From positions 73,891,128-73,955,127 of the forward strand of contig OY978525.1 of assembly GCA_963854835.1 (NCBI GenBank): a stretch of DNA of 64,000 nt, read 5' to 3'. This document shows, piece by piece, positions 21,114 to 34,400 of this stretch; the stretch's first letter is position 1; each line of letters begins with the position of its first letter. The notes below the pieces were generated by a model. It was not told the origin of the DNA, did not search any database, and worked only from the letters and a program-made list of their open reading frames with translations. This stretch comes from Megamerina dolium. Its lineage: Eukaryota > Arthropoda > Insecta > Diptera > Megamerinidae. The translations under genes and the position numbers were made by a program.

Positions 21114-22190
21114 CGCAAGGTAACGTGTCTAACTGCCTCAACCGGGTGGGGCTAGCGCAATCCTTGTTGAACTCATCGCAAGTCAACTCACTGGCTGTCA
21201 TGTAGTTTGATCTAAGCGCTATGTGATGATACCTCTATTTGTTAATGAGGGGTAGTCATGTAGCTTGTTCTGCTTACTATGTGATGGCGCCTTCATTATT
21301 ATTAATGGGGGCCCTCCACGTGGCGACCACCGGCCAACGTCCTCCTGGCACCCGCTGGGAGGCGGCTGAAGTGAGTGACGAAAATCTCCTCGGTTAGAGG
21401 TTGTGCGTTGGGTTTGGGACCCGCCACGTAAAAAACCTGCCCAATGAATAATGTAAAAATGCCCCTTTGTTGATGACCCCCGCAAACGAAATAAGCACCA
21501 TGAGTTATGGATATGCACCTGGAATGTCCGGTCCCTTTATAGGGAGGGTGCCTCTATCCAGCTGGTTGATGTCCTCGAAAAATACAGAGCTGATATCACC
21601 GCTCTCCAGGAAATGCGATAGACAGGACAGGGCTGCTCCAAAAGAGCGTCCTGTGACATCTACTACAGTTGCCATAATGAAAGGCACGAATTAGGATGTG
21701 GATTTTTGGTCAGCAAGAGACTACGACATCTTGACTCACATTTCACGCCTGTGAACGAACGGCTGGCCACAATCCGCTTCAAGGCAAAATTCTTTAACAT
21801 CAGTCTTATATGTGCCCACGCTCCGACGGATGAGAAGGACAATGTGACCAAGGAAAGCTTCTTTCAGCGCCTCGAAGAAGCTTACGACCGCTGCCCCCGC
21901 CACGATATCAAAATCGCGCTTGGCGAATTTAATGCTAGGGTGGGCAAGGAAGGTACCTTTGTTTCAACTGTCGGAAAATTCGGCCTCCACCAAAACACCT
22001 CCGATATCGAAAGGAGGCTGATCGACTTCGCCGCAGCACGAAACATGGTAATTGGTGGTACCAGATTCCAGCATCTCGACATTCTCAAAACGACATGGCT
22101 GTCTCCAGATCAACGTACAAGAAACCAAATTGATCATGTGGTGATTGACGGAAGGCATGCATCGAGTGTGATGGACTTGAAATCGATCCG
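21114..22190 (+). mobile_element. RTE-clade LINE, 5'-part fragment
   Basis: On plus it matches the 5' UTR and endonuclease of the RTE at 44338-47689. Its start (CGCAAGGTAACGTG) equals the distal 5' end of that copy, so the element's 5' end lies near here or slightly upstream. Homology stops sharply at 22190 after AAATCGATCCG, leaving the RT and tail absent. It is another copy that keeps the 5' end and loses the 3' end. Confidence 0.85.
21465..22190 (+). pseudogene. RTE endonuclease, partial and broken
   Basis: The main open piece (from about 21706) reads LRHLDSHFTPVNERLATIR, ICAHAPTDEKDNVTKESF and RCPRHDIKIALGEFNARVG. The usual GDFN motif is GEFN here, a change at a catalytic aspartate position. 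The N-terminal half (21467-21694) is in another frame. The C-terminal SDH block is lost with the truncation at 22190. Confidence 0.8.
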
Positions 22191-24810
22191 GAAAATTTTG
22201 GGAAAATTAGTAAGAAATAATAAGATATTCTAGTGGAAAGTCGTCGAAATACTGTACTGCTGTTAGTAAAATATAACAAATAAAAATGCTATTTCTTGCA
22301 TTTTCAAGGAATGTTGTTGTAAAATTCCATCAATAATAACTTAATTATACAAAATCTTTGGTTAAATCTTGGTCAATTTTATATACTTTTGATATGCAAT
22401 AGTAATGATTTACAAGTCTTATAACTCTATTTAATTGTACTTTCAACGCTCTTACAACTATGTTGAACCAATGCGAATATGACTAAGATATTAACCTTTA
22501 AGAATTATTATTGTTTTTCCAAATGGCTTTCATATAACTATTAGAGTGTAATAGTGCTTAATAGTGTATATAACAGAGAACGGCAACGGGTGATTGAAAA
22601 AACTTTTGACTAAATTTAATTCTGTTTAAAAGCATAATAAATATGAACCGATTTTGATGTTTGGTGGATTGTTGCAAAGCCTATTGAATTTTCTTTACCA
22701 AAAGTCTTTAACTTGATCAAAATAATAACTCAAAAGTCATAAAAATTGGCAACCCTAAACATACTTCTTTCGAGCTGATTTTTTTTTCTGATCTTATTTG
22801 TTGGACCCAGCGCATAGGTTATGCCTATGTAGAAAATTTGGTTCTAGATTAGAAGTAAAATCGATACACTCTAATGCACATACGTTTTTTAATACAATTA
22901 ACCCGAACGTTACCCACATGGCATTAAGTAACTAATTGGTAATCAAGCATTTTAAGCAATTAAATAGTTATATTCGAGTTAGTATAGAAATACATAGATT
23001 TAGGATATGGTTATGAAAAATAAATCAGTCATAGCAATAGGAGACAGAAGTTAGAGGATAAATGGAGAGAATTAACGTAACAGGTTACCATTCCGCCTTC
23101 CACGGTCTGAGATGAAAATATGCTCAATCGAGTAGTGCAGAAAAGTTTGTTATTGCAACGTTGTTATTAAATTAAAATAGTTTTAAATTTTTAGAAAGAT
23201 AAATTAATATATAAGACTTACATTATATACAATATATATGAAAACCGTTTGTCTAAAAGTAAAATTATATAAAAACATAACAACTACAAATTTTATAGAA
23301 CAAAAGTCTAATTTATAAGAATATACTACGACTAATATGTAGGTGTAATTATGAGAAAATAAAAGTCAAAGTTTTAGAGTTTGTAGAAAATAATTGAATA
23401 GGTATATTACTGGTAATCTCGCCATCTGGAGTAAAGAGGAACGTTGACACAGTAGAAAGACAACTTATCCAGCAAGGTTTAGACACACCGGAAAAGATTT
23501 AAACAGCGATATTAACGGAGACCAAATAGGTAATCGAGTTGAGGTTACATAAATATACATAAGTTTCAATATCCAGAACCAAGTGGTACAGAATAAGCAA
23601 CATTCTCATGAAATACTTGGACTGTTTAATAAAACAGCAGCTATACACAGTGTGTACATACAAGACTCATGTGTTACCTTTTTATCTAGATAGTGAACGC
23701 CTATTGTTGACTCAGTTGTCGAGCATTTGACGCTGGGTTATAGGGTGTCACATAACGATATATCTTAGTAGTTTTGCATACAAAAAAAAACACTGTAGGA
23801 TGTTGTTCATCCATTAAATGCGGTATGTTGAGAGAAAATATACATGCCAGACAAAACACGTGCATTGAGCTTCTATTTTGTACATAATGCTGAAGTATAA
23901 AAATTGCAAAGATAAGCACTTAATAAGCAGATTAAATCGTCAGTCACCCAAGTATAAAAAGGAGACGCTATAACACCTCAGCAACGCTGATGCTACAAAG
24001 GAGTAATGTAATAACTATTCAGACATTGAACACCACGGTATATCACGGTGAGCAAGAAATCTACGTATTAGTCCTACAACTCAGCCAATTGCAACAATGG
24101 TCAACATCACACCTGAAAACACAAATATGAAAGCGGCTCAACAGGAACAGGCAACCAAGAAAATCAGCATCCGAGATGGTAGATTGCCAGAAGTTATCAA
24201 AGCTATTTTGTAGTCACTGCCTGAAGGAAAATTATCATTAAAAATTATAATTTTCCTTCTTCATAATATATGTTGTAACTCAAAATAATGCTCGTCTAAT
24301 ATATGCGTTTTGACTCACTACATTAATATTATTATGATGTTATACTATTACGTTATATTATTATGTTATACATAATAATATGTGTATATTATGTGTTTAT
24401 ATTTTATGAGTATTGCTATAATCAGTAATATAATGATCATCACCATACTATACATAACGTGATTATCATTAGCTAAAATGAGTTATCGTGTGCTCATAAA
24501 AATGTGTGGTCAGGGTAATAGTGTACAGTGAAAAGAAAAAGAACAAAAAAAAAAAAGAAAAACAAAATAAGCCACAACCATGCATACATAATATTTAACG
24601 CATGCACAATATTTTCACAAGTATTAAATACAAATAATAACGATGACTTACTAAAAAGAAGTTATAATTATGACCCACTGAAGAAATTGCAATGAATCGA
24701 CCTACTTAATAAATTATTCAAAAACGATGTTAAATTGTAAATTAGACTATACAAACTAAGAGAACTTCTGAAATGAAGTCAGTCAGTCAAGAGAAGTAGA
24801 TGAAAGTAAA
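22191..24810. other. Long AT-rich stretch without recognised genes
   Basis: There are only chance-length open frames. At 23950-24215 a TATA-like GTATAAAAAGG is followed by a leader and a 38-codon ATG frame (from 24098, starting MVNITPENTNMKAAQQEQ) that ends at TAG. It could be the broken 5' end of an LTR element, but no primer site or LTR partner was found. Confidence 0.4.
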
Positions 24811-24930
24811 AATCATATTGTGAAGGATATAATATCCTGTTAAAAGTGGAAATCATATTGTGAAGGATATAACATCCTGTTAAAAGTAGAAATCATACTG
24901 TGAAGGATATAACGTCCTGTTAAATGAGAA
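24811..24930 (+). repeat. 40-bp tandem repeat, three copies
   Basis: Three copies of a 40-bp unit (AATCATATTGTGAAGGATAT, then AA[T/C]ATCCTGTTAAAAGT) start at 24811, 24851 and 24891. A more degenerate continuation runs to about 24985 and again after the mariner (about 26330-26470). The unit contains a small dyad, AGGATAT..ATATCCT. Confidence 0.8.
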
Positions 24931-24988
24931 ATATTATTGTGAAGAAAAACAATATTGATAAAGTCAAATTGTGGAAGGAAAATATATA

Positions 24989-26195
24989 AAGGGTTATCCA
25001 TTTTGCGGTTTCAAAAGTAAATGTATATAAAACACATATAAAATATTTTTTATCATGATATTTCTTTGTTATTATAAAGTTTGAACGTTGACATTATGTG
25101 TGAAATACTACATAATTTAAATGACCACCACGCGAATTGTTGCAAGCATCGATTCTTTTGAGGTAATTTTCGACCAATTTTTGACACATATTGGGCGGTA
25201 TCTCAGCCATAACGTGACGAATGTTGGTTTTTAGGTGCTCAAGAGTTAAAGGTTAATCTGCATAAACACGGTCTTTTGCGTAGCCCCACAAAAAAAGTCA
25301 AGCGGTGTCAAATCGCATGATCTTGGTAGCCACTTGATATCGCCACGACGAGAAATTACGCGGCCAGAAAATTTTTCTTGCAATAAAGCCATATTCGATC
25401 GAGTTGTGTGGCATGTGGCACCGTCTTGTTGAAACCACATATTCTCTAAGTCGTATTCTTCAATAGCAGGCAAAAAAAAGTCGGTTATCATATGACCATA
25501 ACGCTCCGAATTGACGGTGACAGTCGTTCCATCGTCGTTTTCGAAGAAGTAAGGTCCAATCACACCTCCGGACCAAAGAGCGCACCAAGCAGTGACTTTT
25601 TGTGGATGTAGTGGCCTCTCTTCAATTACTTGAGGATTCTCAGAACCCCAAATACGACAATTTTGTTTGTTAACATACCCACCGAGTGAGAAATGTGCTT
25701 CGTCGCTGAAGAAAATTTTGTTCGAAAAATCGCCGTCCACCGCCTGTTATTCAAGCACCCATTCGACGTATCTACGACGTTGTATAGATCCAAATGCAAA
25801 ATACGCCATAATGTGCCGTAAGACAGTCCTAATTCCTGAGAACGACGAGGAATCGACACATTCGGGTCTCCGGCAAAACTTTCACTTACAGCAGCGATAT
25901 TTTTGGTGGTACGAGCGAAACGATAATGCACAGGCCTTACAATATCTGTAACCGATCCAGTCTCTTCATATTTCTTCACAATTTTGCCAATTACTTGCGT
26001 AGTTGGACGATTATGTAAACCATAATCTCCTCTAAAAGCATGATATGTGGCTGTGGCAGAATCACAATTTTTGTAGTAGGTTTTTACAAATGTCAGACTT
26101 TGAACTGAAAAAAAAAGAAATTGTTTTAACAACTCAGTTTGACAGATGTCGAATTCTATCCCTATACTTTTGAAACCGCGAAATGGATAACCCTT
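24989..26195 (-). mobile_element. Mariner-family transposon, 1.2 kb
   Basis: The ends are inverted repeats of about 31 bp with one mismatch (AAGGGTTATCCATTTTGCGG at left, CGCGG variant at right). TA lies on each side (24987-24988 and 26196-26197), the standard mariner target duplication. A minus-strand transposase fills most of it. It is inserted in the AT-rich 40-bp repeat region, and its right end abuts a long TA microsatellite. Confidence 0.9.
25246..26132 (-). pseudogene. Mariner transposase, frameshifted
   Basis: This is the DDE/D transposase of the element. The N-terminal piece (26132-25626) has the paired helix-turn-helix region (HNRPTTQVIGKIVKKYEETGS) and LGLSYGTLWRIL. The C-terminal piece (25740-25246) has FSDEAHFSLGG (first Asp), MWFQQDGATCHTTR (second Asp) and LPRSCDLTPLDFF (third Asp). 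A frame change near 25690-25740 separates them. I count 36 residues between the second and third acidic residues, more than the 34 of classical mariners, so it belongs to a different mariner subgroup. The C-terminal WG-type block is also disturbed. Confidence 0.85.
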
Positions 26196-26599
<404 letters not shown>

Positions 26600-27528
26600 T
26601 AATTTCTGTTAAAACAAGAAACTATAGAATTACATATTATTACATTCTTGTATAAACATAATTTGGAATTATCCTATATAATTTCAATATCAATTGAATA
26701 TTTTTCGTCGGTTTCATCCATACATAGGACTCAGATTGATTGTGTGAAGCTGCGGTTGGTTTACGTATGAAAATGAACATTCTCAACTGTTTCCAGTGTA
26801 TCTAAAACCATTTTTGGTTTTGAAGAAAAGGGGCCATTGTTTCACGCCAGATATGCTGTTAAAACGCTGTCTTTTAACAGTGGGATATCTCTATACTTCT
26901 AAAGTCCCTGCTTTTATGCATAGCATTACAGTTGTAGCTAACAAAGCGAACACAGCAAACACACAAACCGAAATTTTAATATGTAATTAACATCAAACAA
27001 TTATTATACCTACGGTGACCATATTTCCGAAGTGTAAAGGACAAACTTTTTTTTTATCAAATTCAATACAATACTTAATACAAAAAAATTACACATTTCA
27101 CGGTACACACGAGGGATATTATTTATATTTCGGGATCTGGCAACTCTAATGTTAATAGCTAAAATCTGGCAACACCATAATAAAGTTTGACATTTTTCTG
27201 CAGAAGCGTGCTCACAACGTTTTGAAGTATAAGTGCTACTTGTTTCGTTTAGAGTGAATTAAAAAAGTCAATTTGGCCAAAAATGGAAATTTCAAGAGAA
27301 GGTTTTCATTGGATAATTTTTCACAACTTTCGACTGAACTCAGTTCTTTATATTTGAACTTTTGCATAAGCATAAAGCTTAAAGCGAAATACAGAAAAGT
27401 ACCAATTACTACGAAAAGATATAATTTACCTAGGCCATAAATGTACTGAGGAAGGCGCATTACCAGATCCTGCTAAGTGGAATGTGTTAAGAATATACCT
27501 GTTTTTAGGTTTAGTAAATTATTACCGA

Positions 27529-28468
27529 TTATTGGGTGCCGTAGCTCAGTGGATAGTGTGTTCGCCTTCTGATCTGTAGGTCGTGGTTCAATCCCCGGCT
27601 GATGCATAACAAATTTAATATCGATAAGATTTTTCTTTCGAATGGTACCCACCTGTCGGCAAGCAATTGGCAATTCTTCCGACAGTAACAACTTGCCATG
27701 AAAAAGCTTCTAAAAGAACTCTGTGACAAAGCTCAGAAAAAGTGATGTCACAAGTGTTCTGCCGTTCGGAACCGGTTAAAATAAGTAGGTCCCTTCTAAT
27801 ACTGTCCAAATTTAAGACGCACAACAGTAATGGAAGAGAAGCTCGGCCAATGAGCCCTTTGGGGCTTTAAGTGCCACATATTTATTTATTTATTTTATTG
27901 GGCAACGTAGCTCAGTGGTTAGTGTGTTCGCCTTCTGATCTGTAGGTCGTGGTTCAATCCTCGGCTGATGCATAACAAATTTAATATCGATAAGGTTTTC
28001 CTTTCGAATGGTACCCACCTGTCGGCAAGCAATTGGCAATTCTTCAGACAGTAACAACTTGCCATGAAAAAGCTTCTAAAAGAACTCTGTGACAAAGCTC
28101 AGAAAAAGTGATGTCACAAGTGTTCTGCCGTTCGGAACCGGCTAAAATAAGTAGGTCCCTTCTAATACTGTCCAAATTTAAGACGCACAACAGTAATGGA
28201 AGAGAAGCTAGGCCAATGAGCCCTTTGGGGCTTTAAGTGCCACATATTTATTTATTTATTTTATTGGGTGCCGTAGCTCAGTGGTTAGTGTGTTCGCCTT
28301 CTGAGCTGTAGGTCGTGGTTCAATCCTCGGCTGATGCATAACAAATTTAATATCGATAAGTTAAGGTTTTTCTTTCGAATGGTACCCACCTGTCGGCAAG
28401 GGAAGAGAAGCTCAGCCAATGAGCCCTTTGGGGCTTTAAGTGCCACATATTTATTTATTTTTTTTTTT
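27529..28468 (+). repeat. SINE tandem array in unit 1 (3 heads)
   Basis: Heads start at 27534, 27900 and 28266 (period 366). Each has an A box (TAGCTCAGTGG) and a B box (GGTTCAATCC). The body ends GCCACATA plus (TTTA)n. The third copy lacks ~180 bp of the body and has GATAAGTTAAGG. The whole array is flanked by AAATTATTACCGA (27516-27528 and 28469-28481), the target duplication of the founding insertion inside gypsy pol. Confidence 0.9.
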
Positions 28469-28481
28469 AAATTATTACCGA

Positions 28482-29790
28482 AAATTTATTGAGAATATGG
28501 CTGGTATGGCACTGCCAATCAACAAACTACTCAGAAAATACGCAATATTTGAATGAATAGAAAAATGTCAGAAATCTTTTCAAACTTTAAAGCAACAATT
28601 AGCTATCCGCAAATTACATTAGATTAGATACCTAGATTTTTCTAAACTTTTTTTGTTACCAATAGATGCCAGCAGCTTGGCTGTATCGCAAGGTGAAATT
28701 GGAAAAGATAGACGAATAGCCTTTGCAAGCAGGGCTCTCAATGATACTGAGGAAGGTCTTCCACCATTAAACAGGAATTCCTGGTTATTGTATGAGCTGT
28801 GAAGAATTAATGAGCTTATTTACTCTGTAGACCATTCAAAATCTACACTGACCACAGCCACTACGAGGAATTGTAAACCTAAATGACTAGACATCACGTT
28901 TGGCACGTTTGTCACGTTTCCAACATAAGCTATCTGAATTTGATTTTAAAATAATTTATAAACCAGGCAAAAGAAATGATGATGCGCTCAGCAAAGTTCC
29001 ACAGCCGAATAACGAATTAATAATGGTGGTGATTCGTTCTATGAAGAGGAGAAATGTCAAAGAAACTGAAATTCGAGAAGAACTTGAGGAATGTTCTGAT
29101 GGTGAGTGAGAATAATATAAAAACTAAGAAAATAAGAATACGGAATTACTCACTAATGAAAAGGACATAATGACGTATCTTCCACGGTTCACAATTAGGA
29201 AGACATAAGGGTGCACTGAAAGCTTATTTCAGGATTAGAAGGCAATATAGATGTCAAAATAGGTTATGATAAAAGTTGTAAAAAATGCCAAATTAACAAT
29301 AGTTCAAGGTTTACCAATATGTCAATGATATTGACCGACACACCTTCAAGACCATTCGAAAAGGTTTATATGGACATGGTTGCAATTCTCTCAGAAAAAA
29401 CATCGGGAAATAAGTACATTCTTACTATCAAAGAGGATTTATCAAAACTGTTCATTGGTGTAGCCATTTCAGATGCAGAATCTAGCACGGTAGCGAAAGT
29501 TTTCTACAATGAGGTCATTACACTCTACAAAATACTCATAATTTTAGTCACAGATAATGCTACAAATTTTACAATAAAAATGTTCTCAGATACATGCAAG
29601 AAGCTAGATGTCAAAAAATTATATATAACTCGATGTCACCCACAAGCAAACGGTTCTCTAGAAAAAAGTCACAGACCCTAAACAGAATATCTAGGATCTT
29701 CGTTAAGGAAAATTGCTCAAATTGGGACCAATGGTTAGATCCAGCAATGCAGAAGCATGGCCTCAAACACTTGTGTTATGTAGAGGGTTT
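28482..29790 (+). pseudogene. Gypsy pol remnant, unit 1: RNase H and integrase
   Basis: The reading crosses the SINE: GLVNYYR lies before it (about 27500-27528), and NYYRKFIENMAGMALPINK after. RNase H is recognisable as GKDRRIAFASRALNDTE (about 28697-28750) and FDFKIIYKPGKRNDDALSK (28939-28995). The integrase has a degenerate zinc finger (CKKCQ), then VYMDMVAIL (first Asp), LVTDNATNF (second Asp) and HPQANGSLEKSH (Glu) at 29319-29681. A TAA ends that frame just after the Glu in every complete unit. Further breaks: TGA in FE*I near 28553 and a one-base loss at TATCTAGG (about 29690). Confidence 0.8.
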
Positions 29791-31251
29791 TTATTCTAAA
29801 CCTCATTTAAATTCGAAGCAAGCTGATTGCCTCACGCATCCCTTTCTGCTATACGCACATGAAACCAGCCGATTGGCCGCTCATACTCGTATACGAACTA
29901 TATGCACGAAACGAAAGCAAAAACAACAACAAATATGCAGGCGTAGATGAGTGTTTGTACCAACGCGAGTGAAATTGGCGAAAGACAAACAATTTGATGT
30001 GTTGGCTGCTGAACAAGCGCAAAATGACAAAATCTTCAAAAATTCAATCGCGTGATTGCTGTGTTGCCGATCTCGCGCATTTATCAATGAAAAATGAACA
30101 ATTCTGCTTCTCATGTGTACATATATATATTTTACGTAGTACAATATGTATAAAACGAAAAATGAGAGCAACAGAAAGAAACAAATGATACGAGTTGATT
30201 TGTTTGCTGTAGTTAAATATGTGATGATCTCTATATTGCAATTTACCTGATAGCTAAACATTTAGATAAGAATTAATTATTGTAAACAAATTAAATTTTA
30301 ATAAAACAATCGTGTTCCATGATAATTTCATTAATTCTCATTACCTACTAATTTCTGTTAAAAAAAGAAACTATAGAATTACATATTATTACATTCTTGT
30401 ATAAACATAATTTGGAATTATCCTATATAATTTGAATATCAATTGAATATTTTTCGTCGGATTCATCCATACATAGGACTCAGATTGATTGTGTGAAGCT
30501 GCGGTTGGTTTACGTATGAAAATGAACATTCTCAACTGTTTCCAGTGTATCTAAAACCATTTTTGGTTTTGAAGAAAAGGGGCCATTGTTTCACGCCAGA
30601 TATACTGTTAAGACGGTGTCTTTTAACAGAGGGATATCTCTATACTTCTAAAGTCCCTGCTTTTATGCATAGAATTATAGGTGTAGAGCTAACAAAACGA
30701 ACACAGCAAACACACAAACCGAAATTGTAATATGTAATTAACATCAAACAATTATTATACCTACGGTGACCATATTTCCGAAGTGTAAAGGACAAACTTA
30801 ATACAAAAAAATTACACATTTCACGGCACACACGAGGGATATTATTTAAATTTCGGGATCTGGCAACACTAATGTCAATAGCTAAAATCTGGCAACACCA
30901 TAATAAAGTTTGACATTTTTCAGCAGAAGCGTGCTCACAACGTTTTGATGTATAAGTGCTACTTGCTTCGTTTAGAGGGAGTTAAAAAAGTCAATTTGGC
31001 CAAAAATGGAAATTTCAAGAGAAGGTTTTCATTGGATAATTTTTCACAACTTTCGACTGAACTCAGTTCTTTATATTTGAACTTTTGCATAAGCATAAAG
31101 CTTAAAGCGAAATACAGAAAAGTACCAATTACTACGAAAAGAGATAATTTACCTAAGCCATAAATGTACTGAGGAAGGCGCATTACCAGATCCTGCTAAG
31201 TGGAATGTGTTAAGAATATACCTGTTTTTAGGTTTAGTAAATTATTACCGA

Positions 31252-34200
31252 TTATTGGGTGCCGTAGCTCAGTGGTTAGTGTGTTCGCCTTCTGATCTGT
31301 AGGTCGTAGTTCAATCCTCGGCTGATGCATAACAAATTTAATATCGATAAGGTTTTTCTTTCGAATGGTACCCACCTGTCGGCAAGCAATTGGCAATTCT
31401 TCCGACAGTAACAACTTGCCATGAAAAAGCTTCTAAAAGAACTCTGTGACAAAGCTCAGAAAAAGTGATGTCACAAGTGTTCTGCCGTTCGGAACCGGTT
31501 AAAATAAGTAGGTCCCTTCTAATACTATCCAAATTTAAGACGCACAACAGTAATGGAAGAGAAGCTCGGCCAATGAGCCCTTTGGAGCTTTAAGTGCCAC
31601 ATATTTATTTATTTATTTTATTGGGCGTCGTAGCTCAGTGGTTAGTGTGTTCGCCTTCTGATCTGTAGGTCGTGGTTCAATCCTCGGCTGATGCATAACA
31701 AATTTAATATCGATAAGGTTTTTCTTTCGAATGGTACCCACCTGTCGGCAAGCAATTGGCAATTCTTCCGACAGTAACAACTTGCCATGAAAAAGCTTCT
31801 AAAAGAACTCTGTGACAAAGCTCAGAAAAAGTGAAGTCACAAGTGTTCTGCCGTTCGGAACCGGTTAAAATAAGTAGGTCCCTTCTAATACTATCCAAAT
31901 TTAAGACGCACAACAGTAATGGAAGAGAAGCTCGGCCAATGAGCCCTTTGGGGTTTTAAGTGCCACATATTTATTTATTTATTTTATTGGGTGCCGTAGC
32001 TCAGTGGTTAATGTGTTCGACTTCTGATCTGTATGTCGTGGTTCAATCCTCGGATGATGCATAAAAAATTTAATATCGATAAGGTTTTTCTTTCGTATGG
32101 TACCCACCTGTCGGCAAGCAATTGGCAATTCTTCCGACAGTAACAACTTGCCATGAAAAAGCTTCTTAAAGAACTCTGTAACAAAGCTCAGAAAAAGTGA
32201 TGTCACAAGTGTTCTGCCGTTCGGAACCGGCTAAAATAAGTAGGTCCCTTCTAATACTATCCAAATTTAAGACGCACAACAGTAATGGAAGAGAAGCTCG
32301 GCCAATGAGCCCTTTGGGGCTTTAAGTGCCACATATTTATTTATTTATTTTATTGGGCGTCGTAGCTCAGTGGTTAGTGTGTTCGCCTTCTGATCTGTAG
32401 GTCGTGGTTCAATCCTCGGCTGATGCATAACAAATTTAATATCGATAAGGTTTTTCTTTCGAATGGTACCCACCTGTCGGCAAGCAATTGGCAATTCTTC
32501 CGACAGTAACAACTTGCCATGAAAAAGCTTCTAAAAGAACTCTGTGACAAAGCTCAGAAAAAGTGATGTCACAAGTGTTCTGCCGTTCGGAACCGGTTAA
32601 AATAAGTAGGTCCCTTCTAATACTATCCAAATTTAAGACGCACAACAGTAATGGAAGAGAAGCTCGGCCAATGAGCCCTTTGGAGCTTTAAGTGCCACAT
32701 ATTTATTTATTTATTTTATTGGGCGTCGTAGCTCAGTGGTTAGTGTGTTCGCCTTCTGATCTGTAGGTCGTGGTTCAATCCTCGGCTGATGCATAACAAA
32801 TTTAATATCGATAAGGTTTTTCTTTCGAATGGTACCCACCTGTCGGCAAGCAATTGGCAATTCTTCCGACAGTAACACCTTGCCATGAAAAAGCTTCTTA
32901 AAGAACTCTGTGACAAAGCTCAGAAAAAGTGATGTCACAAGTGTTCTGCCGTTCGGAACCGGCTAAAATAACTAGGTCCCTCCTAATACTATCCAAATTT
33001 AAGACGCACAACAGTAATGGAAGAGAAGCTCGGCCAATGAGCCCTTTGGGGCTTTAAGTGCCACATATTTATTTATTTATTTTATTGGGCGTCGTAGCTC
33101 AGTGGTTAGTGTGTTCGCCTTCTGATCTGTAGGTCGTGGTTCAATCCTCGGCTGATGCATAACAAATTTAATATCGATAAGGTTTTTCTTTCGAATGGTA
33201 CCCACCTGTCGGCAAGCAATTGGCAATTCTTCCGACAGTAACAACTTGTCATGAAAAAGCTTCTAAAAGAACTCTGTGACAAAGCTCAGAAAAAGTGATG
33301 TCACAAGTGTTCTGCCGTTCGGAACCGGTTAAAATAAGTAGGTCCCTTCTAATACTATCCAAATTTAAGACGCACAACAGTAATGGAAGAGAAGCTCGGC
33401 CAATGAGTCCTTTGGGGTTTTAAGTGCCACATATTTATTTATTTATTTTATTGGGTGCCGTAGCTCAGTGGTTAATGTGTTCGACTTCTGATCTGTATGT
33501 CGTGGTTCAATCCTCGGATGATGCATAAAAAATTTAATATCGATAAGGTTTTTCTTTCGTATGGTACCCACCTGTCGGCAAGCAATTGGCAATTCTTCCG
33601 ACAGTAACAACTTGCCATGAAAAAGCTTCTTAAAGAACTCTGTAACAAAGCTCAGAAAAAGTGATGTCACAAGTGTTCTGCCGTTCGGAACCGGCTAAAA
33701 TAAGTAGGTCCCTTCTAATACTATCCAAATTTAAGACGCACAACAGTAATGGAAGAGAAGCTCGGCCAATGAGCCCTTTGGGGCTTTAAGTGCCACATAT
33801 TTATTTATTTATTTTATTGGGCGTCGTAGCTCAGTGGTTAGTGTGTTCGCCTTCTGATCTCTAGGTCTTGGTTCAATCCTCGGCTGATGCATAACAAATT
33901 TAATATCGATAAGGTTTTTCTTTCGAATGGTACCCACCTGTCGGCAAGCAATTGGCAATTCTTCCGACATTAACAACTTGCCATGAAAAAGCTTCTTAAA
34001 GAACTCTGTGACAAAGCTCAGAAAATGTGATGTCACAAGTGTTCTGCCGTTCGGAACCGGCTAAAATAAGTAGGTCCCTTCTAATACTTTCCAAATTTAA
34101 GACGCACAACAGTAATGGAAGAGAAGCTCGGCCAATGAGCCCTTTGAGGCTTTAAGTGCCACATATTTATTTATTTATTTTATTGGGTGCCGTAGCTCAG

Positions 34201-34388
34201 TGGTTAGTGTGTTCGCCTTCTGATCTGTAGGTCGTGGTTCAATCCTCGGCTGATGCATAACAAATTTAATATCGATAAGTTAAGGTTTTTCTTTCGAATG
34301 GTACCCACCTGTCGGCAAGAGAAGAGAAGCTCGGCCAATGAGCCCTTTGGGGCTTTAAGTGCCACATATTTATTTATTTTTTTTTTTT
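31252..34388 (+). repeat. SINE tandem array in unit 2 (9 heads, higher-order pattern)
   Basis: Heads start at 31257, 31623, 31989, 32355, 32721, 33087, 33453, 33819 and 34185, exactly 366 bp apart. The copies at 31989 and 33453 share private variants (TTAATGTGTTCGACTTCTG, CTGTATGTCG, CTGTAACAAAG), and those at 31623 and 33087 share GGGGTTTTAAG, which indicates a four-copy block duplication. The last copy is the short type. Confidence 0.9.
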
Positions 34389-34400
34389 AATTTTTACCGA

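Larger units (their letters stand above)
26600..30348 (+). repeat. Macrosatellite unit 1 (3.75 kb)
   Basis: This is the first copy of the long tandem unit and the left edge of the array: the preceding ATTCTCATTACC-type unit end is absent, and homology begins at TAATTTCTGTT. Order: ~0.8 kb non-coding leader, end of gypsy RT, SINE array, RNase H and integrase remnant, ~0.5 kb tail ending AATAAAACAATCG..CATTACCTAC. It carries three SINE heads, the last of the short type. Confidence 0.9.

Noticed and set aside
24098..24215. Start of a gag gene after a TATA-like box
   Set aside because: Only 38 codons, with no primer site, LTR or downstream pol; kept as a note in the spacer entry.
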